Numbered from the stretch's first letter, positions 1 to 6,123 are shown. The stretch: DNA of 6,123 nucleotides from Oligoflexia bacterium (GCA_903854365.1 CAINWE010000165.1:1-6123); one strand, 5' to 3'. Made by a program: numbers and translations. Notes: generated from the letters alone by a model not told the origin.

Positions 1-205
1 CACCTTCGCGCGCGCGATGAATACCAGGAGTATCCATAAAAACGATTTGACCTTCTTGCTCGGTGAGAATTCCTAAGACCTTTTCTCGCGTTGTTTGTGC
101 TTTCGGCGTGACGATCGAGAGTTGCATGCCCAATAGAGAATTGAGGAGCGTCGATTTGCCTGAGTTAGGCCGTCCCACGATTGCAATCATTCCTGCTTTT
201 TGCAT
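1..205 (-). CDS. era: GTPase Era, N-terminal part (runs off the left edge)
   Basis: Era is an essential GTPase that binds the 3' end of 16S rRNA and helps 30S subunit assembly; it acts in the cytoplasm and at the inner membrane face. About 68 residues are visible. They begin [11 protein letters not shown] and contain the P-loop GRPNSGKS (G1), the Era-typical TPKAQTTR stretch covering switch I (G2), and DTPGIH (G3). The rest of the GTPase domain and the C-terminal KH domain lie outside the window. The usual RPNVGKS has Ser instead of Val, a tolerated position. The ATG at 205 places KAGMIAIVG where other Era proteins have their first strand; a weak TAGG ribosome site lies 9 bases upstream. The gene starts 20 bases after the rnc stop, so it is probably co-transcribed with rnc, an arrangement also known in E. 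coli. Confidence 0.95.
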   Translation of the reverse strand, partial: MQKAGMIAIVGRPNSGKSTLLNSLLGMQLSIVTPKAQTTREKVLGILTEQEGQIVFMDTPGIHRAREG

Positions 206-225
206 TTTTTAAAACCTAGACTTTA

Positions 226-918
226 CTACCCTAAATTTGAAACTGCGAACTTCGCTGCGTTTTGTTCGGCCTCTTTTTTCGAAGAGCCTGTTGCAACAGC
301 CAGGGTTTTGCCGTTCATTCGCACTTCGATTTGAAAAATTTTTGCATGATCTGGCCCAAAGGATTCAATGAGGTGATAGCTGGGTGTGACTTTCCAACGG
401 GCTTGCACAATCTCTTGTAGCTGAGTTTTATGATCGTAGAATGACATCAGCTCTCGTTCCGCAGCAAAAAGAGGTGCAAAAATATGCCTGACTACTGGAT
501 AAACCGCATGAAATCCTCCGTCCAGGTAGATCGCTGCAATCACAGCCTCGAACGTACTGGAAAGAATAGACGGTTTATCTTGACCGCCCGTTTGCGCCTC
601 GCCTTTCCCCAGTCGAACATATCCTTGAAGCTCAAGCATTCTTGCCAGGGTGGCTAAGGTTTTCTCATTCACCACTGCAGCTCGCATCTTAGATAGGTGT
701 CCTTCATTCGCATGAGGAAACGCTTCGAGCAAAATATCAGAAACTACAACGTCGAGAATGGCATCTCCGAGAAACTCGAGTCTTTCATTATCCCTCAGAG
801 CAATAGGTAGCTCCTGATAAAATTCATGGCCGAATGACTTATGCGTGAGGGACTGAAGCAATACACTTCTGTCTCCGAACGAATAACCCAGGCGCTCCTG
901 CAGCCGATCGAGATTCAT
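226..918 (-). CDS. rnc: Ribonuclease III
   Basis: RNase III cleaves double-stranded RNA, notably the 16S and 23S rRNA precursors and some mRNAs. The predicted protein has 230 residues, the normal length. Residues 1-150 are the RNase III domain with the signature NERLEFLGDA (E48 and D52 match E. coli E41 and D45), followed by KPSILSSTFEA. Residues 161-229 are a double-stranded RNA binding domain ending in GSSKKEAEQNAAK. One oddity is visible: in E. coli numbering the catalytic metal ligand D114 is replaced by Ser (S121 here, codon 556-558), while E117 is kept as E124. I chose the ATG at 918. The frame can be extended to a TTG at 963, but that TTG lies inside the likely promoter and has no ribosome site. 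The ATG has AGAGGGAG upstream, with a somewhat long 12-base spacer. It is first in an rnc-era operon. Confidence 0.96.
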   Translation of the reverse strand: MNLDRLQERLGYSFGDRSVLLQSLTHKSFGHEFYQELPIALRDNERLEFLGDAILDVVVSDILLEAFPHANEGHLSKMRAAVVNEKTLATLARMLELQGYVRLGKGEAQTGGQDKPSILSSTFEAVIAAIYLDGGFHAVYPVVRHIFAPLFAAERELMSFYDHKTQLQEIVQARWKVTPSYHLIESFGPDHAKIFQIEVRMNGKTLAVATGSSKKEAEQNAAKFAVSNLG

Positions 919-948
919 GAAAGAACAATTCTCCCTCTTGGAGAGGCT

Positions 949-954
949 TATAAT
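949..954 (+). promoter_or_regulatory. Consensus -10 box, candidate promoter for the nucleotidase-like gene
   Basis: The plus strand carries an exact TATAAT hexamer about 95 bases upstream of the ATG at 1050. No good -35 box lies 16-18 bases before it (926-931 reads CAATTC), and there is no TGn extension. If this promoter is real it is probably activator-dependent or weak. It overlaps the likely -10 of the divergent rnc promoter on the other strand, so the two could compete for polymerase. Confidence 0.35.
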
Positions 955-973
955 ACTAGTCAAATACTGTCAA
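953..973. repeat. Imperfect tandem repeat of 11 and 10 bases in the divergent promoter
   Basis: ATACTAGTCAA (953-963) is followed directly by ATACTGTCAA (964-973); the two units differ by one missing base. Read on the minus strand this gives TTGAC twice, about one helical turn apart. The block lies between the -35 and -10 elements proposed for rnc and just downstream of the plus-strand TATAAT. It could be a pair of operator half-sites or a chance duplication of a -35 motif. The repeat is seen directly; any regulator is inference. Confidence 0.6.
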
Positions 974-1016
974 CCAATTTTGTTTTTTATTCTTTGGGCA
1001 TGGCAGCGGCTCGGTT

Positions 1017-1033
1017 AATCAGTTAAATTGATT
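1017..1033. repeat. Short inverted repeat upstream of the nucleotidase-like gene
   Basis: AATCA (1017-1021) and TGATT (1029-1033) form 5-base inverted arms around an AT-rich 7-base centre, ending four bases before the ribosome binding site. It is too short to be a terminator and could be a weak operator. AT-rich sequence produces such patterns by chance, so I give it little weight. Confidence 0.2.
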
Positions 1034-1036
1034 CAC

Positions 1037-1043
1037 AGGGGGA
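1037..1043 (+). promoter_or_regulatory. Strong ribosome binding site fixing the start at 1050
   Basis: AGGGGGA lies 6 bases before the ATG at 1050. This is the best ribosome site in the window and supports that ATG, which also gives a normal Sec signal peptide. Confidence 0.75.
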
Positions 1044-1049
1044 ATCTCT

Positions 1050-3137
1050 ATGCTTCTGTTCGCTAAGGGTTTGTTTATACTCCTTTTTACAAACTTTTTA
1101 GTGCCTTGTTCGGTGGCTTGGACTGCTGGACCCGACGAGGTAGAGGTCACGATTCTCCATACCAACGATCTCCATTCGCAGTTTCGGGAAAAAACCTATC
1201 CATTTCCACGTGGAGGAGTTGCTCGCCTGAAAACCGCTATCGAAAAAATTCGTGCGACCGAGAAACATACTGCGTTGGTGGATGCCGGTGATTGGTCTGA
1301 GGGAACCATCTACTACACCTTGGGTACCGGAGTAGAATCCATTCGTATGATGGATCACTTAGGATATGACTTTGCCGTTGTCGGCAATCATGACTGGTTG
1401 AATGGGCCCGATCAACTTCTTGATGGAATGCGAGTAGCTCAACCTCGGACGCAATTCTTGTCGTTCAATCTTGCCATTCCAGAATCGTACGCTCGCAAAT
1501 CTGAATTCGAAGAAGCGATTTTACCCTATCAGATTCGCGAGTATGAAGGACACAGAATTGCGTGGATCGGAATTTCAACTTACGAATTCGTTTACGATAA
1601 GTACTTTAGCCCGATTAAAATCACACAGCCTGTTACAGCAGCGGCACAGCTTGCAAGGCGACTGAAATCTGAAGAAAAAGTCGATGGTGTCATCGTCCTC
1701 TCCCACAATAGTATCGAATTTAATCAATTGATTTTGAAAGCAGCGAACGAATTGGCAAGTCAGAATCAAATTGATCTCGTCATCGGAGCTCATGATCATA
1801 AGAAGCTCATTCGTCCCGTCGAAGTGAGCCGCTTGATGGGGGGCCCTGCGGCTTGGATCGTTGAAACCGGCTGGGGTGGCAATTTCTTGGGACAAGTGAA
1901 AGTGAAACTCAGTCAAGGTCACCTTGAGTTACTTAATTATCAACTGATTCAAATGGATTCGAATATCGCACAAGACTCAGAGACTTTAGAGCGTGTGAGG
2001 CAATTGGATGCTCAAGTGGAGGCGAAGTATGGTCCTGTTTTCCACGACGAAATTGGAAGGAGCGAGATTGATTTCGAGGGCTCCGGCGTGGAAAACTTGA
2101 TGGGTGACTTTGTATCAGATTGTTACCGCAGAGAGGCAAACGCTCACCTTGCGATCGAAAGTAGTCGCTTTATTTACAATGCCTTCAACCCGGGGGTCAT
2201 TCGCTCATCGGATGTTTTTGACGCTGTCCCACCTATTTACCGTCCAACGACGGATAGGACTTGGACGCTCAAAACGCTCCCGATGAGAGGAAGTGTGTTG
2301 AAGTGGCTCATGTCTTTTCTTTTTAGTTCCAAAAAATTGAGCTCCTACGGGCTGGTGAGCCTTTCAGGAATCAGATTCAAATACGATCCTTTATTTGCCG
2401 CCCGACATGCTTTTTCTGAGTTCGGACCCCATAACTTAGCCTTAGACTTTGAAAATCCAGACGGTCAGCGCTTTGTGGGGATCGAATCTATTCCAGTCAT
2501 TAAAGATTTTGAAATTATGAGTTCGGAATCAAGCTTTCTCCCGTTGGAAGATTCGAGAGTTTACGACGTCGCCACGGGGGGTGGATTGATTGAAGCCATT
2601 GAGTTCATGAATTCAAAACTTTGGAGTGTGATTTCTTTGGAAGGCTTAAAAGACTCTGGAAAAGAGAATTGGAGGGCGTTGGCCGACCAAATTCGAGAGC
2701 GACCCAATTTGAATTCGGATACCGTGACGATCGGCAATAGAATTCGGACCCTTCGGGCTAATTTAGGACTCTACCCGACCGATGTGCGGTGGAAAGTACG
2801 TGAGGCAGAGCCCGCAGTTTGGGTAGCTGAGATTCGTGCAAGAGTGACAAATTACGGATCCCACTCTTCCGTGGAGGGGCCGGAGGTAAAACTTCTAATG
2901 AATCAGAACCTTTCAAATCTGGCAATTGAGCCAGACTATCTGGAAGATCCTGTTTCGCACCGCCTCGGGATCATCGCTCCAGGCGAATTTCAGGAAGTTG
3001 GGTGGCAGATCAGCCTACCCCATGTGGATCACCCCATCCCAGTCACCTTACGAATTGTTGGAGCAGAAACTGAAGTCAACACAACTAATCATGAAATCAC
3101 AGTCTGGGTAGCAAAGAACAGAGATGAACACTCGTGA
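1050..3137 (+). CDS. Exported UshA/5'-nucleotidase-family metallophosphoesterase with extra C-terminal beta domain
   Basis: The family hydrolyses phosphate esters such as nucleotides and UDP-sugars outside the cytoplasm. Residues 1-23 look like a Sec signal peptide: K6, a hydrophobic run 8-18, and likely cleavage after SVA (23). Residues 31-295 are the metallophosphatase domain with the whole two-metal set: HTNDLH (D40, H42), DAGDW (D81), GNHDW (N113, H114), LSHNS (H219) and GAHDH (H248, H250). Residues 330-550 resemble the 5'-nucleotidase C-terminal domain (NLMGDFVSD at 349, VIRSSDVF at 383, VATGGGL at 507). However, the substrate-binding GGGIR motif and the later GGDGY motif are not recognisable. 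Residues about 580-690 form an additional beta-rich, Ig- or CARDB-like domain with a VTNYGS motif. At 695 residues it is longer than E. coli UshA (550). It is probably periplasmic or secreted. The true substrate is unknown; ordinary 5'-nucleotidase activity should not be assumed. It is monocistronic by context. Confidence 0.88.
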   Translation: MLLFAKGLFILLFTNFLVPCSVAWTAGPDEVEVTILHTNDLHSQFREKTYPFPRGGVARLKTAIEKIRATEKHTALVDAGDWSEGTIYYTLGTGVESIRMMDHLGYDFAVVGNHDWLNGPDQLLDGMRVAQPRTQFLSFNLAIPESYARKSEFEEAILPYQIREYEGHRIAWIGISTYEFVYDKYFSPIKITQPVTAAAQLARRLKSEEKVDGVIVLSHNSIEFNQLILKAANELASQNQIDLVIGAHDHKKLIRPVEVSRLMGGPAAWIVETGWGGNFLGQVKVKLSQGHLELLNYQLIQMDSNIAQDSETLERVRQLDAQVEAKYGPVFHDEIGRSEIDFEGSGVENLMGDFVSDCYRREANAHLAIESSRFIYNAFNPGVIRSSDVFDAVPPIYRPTTDRTWTLKTLPMRGSVLKWLMSFLFSSKKLSSYGLVSLSGIRFKYDPLFAARHAFSEFGPHNLALDFENPDGQRFVGIESIPVIKDFEIMSSESSFLPLEDSRVYDVATGGGLIEAIEFMNSKLWSVISLEGLKDSGKENWRALADQIRERPNLNSDTVTIGNRIRTLRANLGLYPTDVRWKVREAEPAVWVAEIRARVTNYGSHSSVEGPEVKLLMNQNLSNLAIEPDYLEDPVSHRLGIIAPGEFQEVGWQISLPHVDHPIPVTLRIVGAETEVNTTNHEITVWVAKNRDEHS

Positions 3138-3149
3138 TCAGGCACCTCA

Positions 3150-4613
3150 TCAAATTTCGATTCTCTTAGCAACCAAAGCAACATCATTACTACTCGAGTC
3201 GACCATGATTTCACATGGCTCAACAGCAATGAGCTCATTTCTTGAGGTGGGGTCCTGGGGCAGAAGGATTCGCAAATAATTCGGTGTGAAGCCGGCCTGC
3301 CAACGCGACTCCCCTGCTTTTTCAACTAACACAGATGTTAAAGGCAGCTGGGCCTTTCGGCTAAATTCGAGAACATTTTGATAGTGGGTTTTCAAACGAT
3401 CCATGCTGAGGCGATTTAAAATTCGTGTGCGCTCTACCCGCTTATGTTTCGGCACCACGCCCGGCAGTCTCACTGCTGGGGTTCCCTTTCGCTCGCTATA
3501 GGGGAATACGTGGAGGCGTGTCCATGGGAGCTTAGACAAGGCGTCGAAAGTCCACTGGAACTCCTCATCAGTTTCGCCGGGAAAACCCGTAATGACATCC
3601 ATTCCGACGAAGATACCGCCTGGATACTGATGACCCGCTGAATCTGGTGAGAGAGCCAGCGCCGCAATCTTCTGCAAGCAATCTTGAACTTGTTCAAATC
3701 CATATCTGCGCTTCATGAGGCGGAGTATTTTAGAGCTTGGACTTTGTAAAGAGACATGAAAATGAGGACAAAAGCGACTCTCCGAGCGCATTAAGTCCAA
3801 AATGCTCGGACTGATTTCAGTAGGATCGAGTGAGCTCACGCGGAGCCGCGCAAGCTCGGTCTTTTTCAAAATAGAATCGATAAGGTCAGAAAGTTTGGGT
3901 CCAGCACCCCAATCCGATCCGTACTCCCCTAGGTTTGTTCCGGTCAAGACTACTTCTCGAACTCCCTGCTGGACCAGTGTTTGAACCTGGGAGACCGACT
4001 CATCAATAGATAAGCTGCGACCAGGTCCTCTTCCGTACGGAATAATACAGTAAGTACAAAATGAGTCACAGCCTTCTTGAACTTTTAGAAACGAGCGAGT
4101 CTTATCGGAATTTCCTGAGAGGCGAACGGGAGGGACTTGGAATGAGTCGATTAGCGCCGGCCATTCTCGATCCATGGGGTGTTTTGAGAGGAGTTCCTTG
4201 TAAGGTTTTGTGGTTCCTAAAACAGATTGATTAAGGATATCCGAACTTATATTGCCGGCAGAATTCAAAATGAGTTCAATCATTCGATCCTTATTTTGAT
4301 TTCCGACCACCCAATCTACACTCTTTGCCTGGGCCATCCCCTCAGGGTCAACCTCGGCTCCGCATCCAGTGACCAAGACCTTTGCCTGAGGGTGTTCTTT
4401 GGCGAGTCGATCCGCCCACTTTCGAGTCTGCCGATCCGCTTCATCCGTCACGGTGCAACTATTGACAATGCAGAGCTGAACCTCGGCGCCTTCACCTGCA
4501 TCGATCTCATCGGCAGTCGGCTTCCATCCCCTCTCCTGGAGCGCTTTCTCAATGAGCTGACTATCGTAAAGATTCGCCTTGCAGCCTAAGGTCTTAACGA
4601 CATAGGAGCTCAC
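3150..4613 (-). CDS. mtaB: tRNA t6A37 methylthiotransferase MtaB
   Basis: MtaB is a radical-SAM enzyme with two [4Fe-4S] clusters. It converts t6A at position 37, next to the anticodon of ANN-decoding tRNAs, to ms2t6A, which steadies codon pairing. The N-terminal UPF0004 domain shows the three ligands of the auxiliary cluster: C11 (TLGCKAN), C53 (NSCTVTD) and C84 (VTGCG). The radical-SAM motif is C182-x3-C186-x2-C189 (EGCDSFCTYC), followed by IIPYGRGPGRS. A TRAM RNA-binding domain occupies roughly 425-485. GCKAN with NSCTVT and PYGRG points to MtaB rather than MiaB (GCQMN) or RimO (GCPKN). At 487 residues it is longer than the usual 430-450; the surplus seems to lie in the linker at about 117-171. 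The GTG start at 4613 overlaps the mnmA stop by four bases (GTGA), implying translational coupling. An AGGAGGT at 4638-4632 is 18 bases upstream, too far to be a normal ribosome site. Confidence 0.95.
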   Translation of the reverse strand: MSSYVVKTLGCKANLYDSQLIEKALQERGWKPTADEIDAGEGAEVQLCIVNSCTVTDEADRQTRKWADRLAKEHPQAKVLVTGCGAEVDPEGMAQAKSVDWVVGNQNKDRMIELILNSAGNISSDILNQSVLGTTKPYKELLSKHPMDREWPALIDSFQVPPVRLSGNSDKTRSFLKVQEGCDSFCTYCIIPYGRGPGRSLSIDESVSQVQTLVQQGVREVVLTGTNLGEYGSDWGAGPKLSDLIDSILKKTELARLRVSSLDPTEISPSILDLMRSESRFCPHFHVSLQSPSSKILRLMKRRYGFEQVQDCLQKIAALALSPDSAGHQYPGGIFVGMDVITGFPGETDEEFQWTFDALSKLPWTRLHVFPYSERKGTPAVRLPGVVPKHKRVERTRILNRLSMDRLKTHYQNVLEFSRKAQLPLTSVLVEKAGESRWQAGFTPNYLRILLPQDPTSRNELIAVEPCEIMVDSSSNDVALVAKRIEI

Positions 4614-5752
4614 GCTTTTTGCCCGTCCCAGACCTCCTGAGAATCCAGTTGCGCATCAATAAAACCTCCGCCCAGCGTCTCCTCACCATCATAGAAAACA
4701 ATGGCTTGACCCGGTGTAATCGCTCGTTGAGGCACATCGAAACGTACTTGAACACGATTGTTTTGGAAACATGTCACATAGCAGGCCGATTCTTCGTGGC
4801 GAGATCGAATTCTGGCCTTACATTGAAAGGTCTTTAATTCATTGATCGGCCGAATCCAGTTGACCTGAGCTGCAGACAAGTCTCGGCGATACAACTTCTC
4901 TTCAGGCCCCACAATCAAGGTTTGGGATTTTGAATCAAAACCAAGAACGAAGTAATTTTGATGCTCCTGCTCCTTCAAGTTCAAACCTTTCCTTTGGCCT
5001 ACGGTGAACCGATGAAGCCCTTCGTGTTCTCCAATAATATCCCCTTCGAACGTGCGGATCAGTCCTGCAGGACGAAGCATGGGGGTTGTTCTTTTTTCAA
5101 TAAATCCGACGTAGCCCTCATCTCCGATGAAGCAAATTTCTTGGCTATCCGGTTTATTCGCAACAGCCAACCCAAAGCCCTCAGCAAGCTTTCTGACCAT
5201 CATTTTAGGAAGATTACCCAAGGGCATCATGGTGCGTTGGAGCGCCTTCTGCGTTAGCCCAAATAAGAAGTAGGTCTGATCCTTCTGAGGATCCACCGCT
5301 TTTTTTAAGGTAGCCAATCCTGCAGCAGAATCCTGAACTACCTGAGCGTAGTGACCCGTTGCCACCCAATCACATCCTAACTCATCCGCTTTTTGAAAAA
5401 GGTAACTAAATTTAATTTGATTATTGCACTGAACGCAGGGATTCGGTGTTCGATTTTGAAGGTACTCGTGCACGAAGTAATCAACGACTTGATCTTTAAA
5501 TACGTCCTGCGCATTAATGACGTAATACGGAATATCGAGCTTATCACAAACCCTGCGGGCGTCGTTTGAGTCTACCAAGGAACAACAGCGTCCGCCAAAA
5601 CGATCCAGATTGGCCTGCCCGTGATCCCAGAGCTGCATGTGTACGCCAATCACATCATAACCCTGATTTTTTAATAGCGCTGCTGCTACAGAACTATCCA
5701 CTCCGCCGCTCATTGCGATCAATACTTTTTTCTTTTGTTCGGACGTTACCAC
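4610..5752 (-). CDS. mnmA: tRNA-specific 2-thiouridylase MnmA
   Basis: MnmA adenylates U34 of the tRNAs for Lys, Glu and Gln and replaces its oxygen with sulfur, giving s2U34. The 380-residue length is normal. The N-terminal PP-loop is SGGVDSS (15-21), followed by GVHMQLWD and the RCCS loop at 55-58, a variant seen in many MnmA proteins. The catalytic cysteines are C106 in NPCVQCN and C207 in SQEICFIG. TGHYA (132-136), DQTYFLFGL (158-166) and FTVGQRKGL are further family motifs. The C-terminal third is the beta-barrel domain. The start is GTG at 5752, with a weak AAAGAAG ribosome site at 5764-5758; no other start fits so close to the PP-loop. It begins 12 bases after the cysteine desulfurase stop and overlaps mtaB by four bases, so all three appear to share one transcript. 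The desulfurase next door is the likely sulfur donor. Confidence 0.97.
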   Translation of the reverse strand: MVTSEQKKKVLIAMSGGVDSSVAAALLKNQGYDVIGVHMQLWDHGQANLDRFGGRCCSLVDSNDARRVCDKLDIPYYVINAQDVFKDQVVDYFVHEYLQNRTPNPCVQCNNQIKFSYLFQKADELGCDWVATGHYAQVVQDSAAGLATLKKAVDPQKDQTYFLFGLTQKALQRTMMPLGNLPKMMVRKLAEGFGLAVANKPDSQEICFIGDEGYVGFIEKRTTPMLRPAGLIRTFEGDIIGEHEGLHRFTVGQRKGLNLKEQEHQNYFVLGFDSKSQTLIVGPEEKLYRRDLSAAQVNWIRPINELKTFQCKARIRSRHEESACYVTCFQNNRVQVRFDVPQRAITPGQAIVFYDGEETLGGGFIDAQLDSQEVWDGQKA

Positions 5753-5764
5753 TTTTACTTCTTT

Positions 5765-6123
5765 CTATCTGATTGTAAAACCTGCAGCAGCTCGCATTCT
5801 TGCTACAGTCTGCTCTAATGCATCGATAAAATTTGCCAGGTCAGAATCTGGCATTTCATCCACAAGCGAAACTCGAATGGCTGCCATGGCCTGGCCTTCG
5901 GTTTTTCCCATGGCCAGTAATACATGAGAAGGCTCAAGAACTCCACTGGAACAGGCTGACCCAGCGCTGACGGAAAATCCGGCCAAATCGAGGGCCATCA
6001 CTAAGCCATCTCGCTCGACACCCTCAAAGCTCAAATTCACCGTATTTGCGACTCGATTCGCTTGGCCACCATTCACCGAGCTCCCGGGAATTCGAGATAG
6101 GATCTCAGTCTCCAGCCGCTGCC
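5765..6123 (-). CDS. Cysteine desulfurase (NifS/IscS family), C-terminal 118 residues
   Basis: This PLP enzyme takes sulfur from cysteine, leaving alanine and a protein persulfide that feeds thiolation or Fe-S assembly. Only the C-terminal part lies in the window; the frame is open to base 6123, so the gene continues beyond the right edge. Visible marks are RLETEIL, then VNG, NTVNLSFEGVE, and the mobile active-site loop SAGSACSSG. The catalytic cysteine is codon 5951-5953. LEPSHVLLAMG and IRVSL follow. The SSG-type loop followed by LEPS indicates group I (IscS/NifS) rather than SufS. A GTG at 6076 is internal, not the start. The lysine that binds PLP is outside the window. IscS, NifS and YrvO cannot be told apart from this part, so no symbol is given. 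Adjacency to mnmA recalls the Bacillus yrvO-mnmA pair, where the desulfurase passes sulfur straight to MnmA. Confidence 0.95.
   Translation of the reverse strand, partial: QRLETEILSRIPGSSVNGGQANRVANTVNLSFEGVERDGLVMALDLAGFSVSAGSACSSGVLEPSHVLLAMGKTEGQAMAAIRVSLVDEMPDSDLANFIDALEQTVARMRAAAGFTIR

Larger units (their letters stand above)
947..973 (-). promoter_or_regulatory. Probable sigma70-type promoter for rnc-era
   Basis: On the minus strand a perfect -35 box TTGACA (973-968) is followed after 15 bases by TATAAG (952-947), five of six matches to TATAAT. An overlapping TATTAT (955-950) is also a five of six match but would leave only a 12-base spacer. The 15-base spacer is shorter than the usual 17, so the exact -10 is uncertain. 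Transcription would begin near 940 and give a leader of about 20 bases before the rnc ATG at 918. That would exclude the upstream TTG as a start codon. Confidence 0.55.

Noticed and set aside
931..946. Minus-strand hairpin CCTCT-CCA-AGAGG over the rnc ribosome site, suggestive of RNase III autocontrol
   Set aside because: Only five base pairs, and the likely transcription start near 940 would leave the left arm out of the RNA.
841..1026. Small open frame crossing the rnc start and the intergenic region
   Set aside because: Its first third is antisense to rnc; there is no ribosome site, and it runs through the divergent promoter.
1098..1112. Possible lipobox (LVPC) in the phosphoesterase signal peptide
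   Set aside because: Pro at the position before Cys is unlike the usual Gly/Ala/Ser, and a normal signal peptidase I site (SVA) follows at residue 23.
1575..1922. 115-codon open frame on the minus strand
   Set aside because: It is antisense to the phosphoesterase, and its composition reads as the shadow of that gene.
3135..3152. Weak inverted repeat around TGATCA between the convergent stops as a terminator
   Set aside because: Only four bases pair (TGAT/ATCA) across a wide loop, and there is no T-run.
4227..4589. 120-codon open frame on the plus strand
   Set aside because: It lies wholly antisense to mtaB, shows no family motif, and has no convincing ribosome site.
4958..5257. 99-codon open frame on the plus strand
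   Set aside because: It is antisense to the conserved core of mnmA and has no recognisable features.
1..6123. Mobile element, CRISPR array, toxin-antitoxin or defence system
   Set aside because: Nearly every base is accounted for by recognised genes; there are no spaced repeats, transposase frames or inverted ends.

Overview
This is a gene-dense bacterial chromosomal window of roughly balanced GC. It carries housekeeping RNA-maturation and tRNA-thiolation genes around one exported phosphoesterase. The secreted metallophosphoesterase/5'-nucleotidase with a Sec signal suggests a cell envelope with a periplasm. The pairing rnc-era, and the group cysteine desulfurase-mnmA-mtaB, fit a Gram-negative of the broad delta-proteobacterial/Bdellovibrionota kind. 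That placement is a guess from style and gene set; no rRNA or lineage-specific marker is present.

Layout. Positions 1-205 (minus) hold the N-terminal part of the GTPase Era, running off the left edge. Positions 226-918 (minus) hold RNase III (rnc), 20 bases upstream of era, so the two form an rnc-era operon. Positions 919-1049 are a divergent intergenic region with a consensus -10 box on the plus strand, a perfect TTGACA on the minus strand, and a short tandem repeat between them. Positions 1050-3137 (plus) hold a 695-residue exported UshA-like protein with an extra C-terminal beta domain. Positions 3150-6123 (minus) hold a three-gene operon, read right to left: a cysteine desulfurase (C-terminal 118 residues only), mnmA and mtaB. 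The intergenic gap there is 12 bases, followed by a 4-base GTGA overlap.

How the genes work together. The right-hand operon is a sulfur-to-tRNA pathway. The desulfurase makes persulfide from cysteine, MnmA uses it for 2-thiouridine at tRNA position 34, and MtaB methylthiolates t6A at position 37. RNase III and Era act in rRNA processing and 30S maturation. The nucleotidase-like gene stands alone, divergent from rnc and convergent with mtaB with only 12 bases between the stop codons.

There is no mobile element, CRISPR array, tRNA or rRNA gene, and no gene-free stretch over 300 bases. I see no clearly new multi-gene system. The most unusual points are an RNase III whose second catalytic aspartate is serine, a nucleotidase with an intact metal site but an unrecognisable nucleoside pocket plus an extra domain, and the tandem repeat inside the divergent promoter region.
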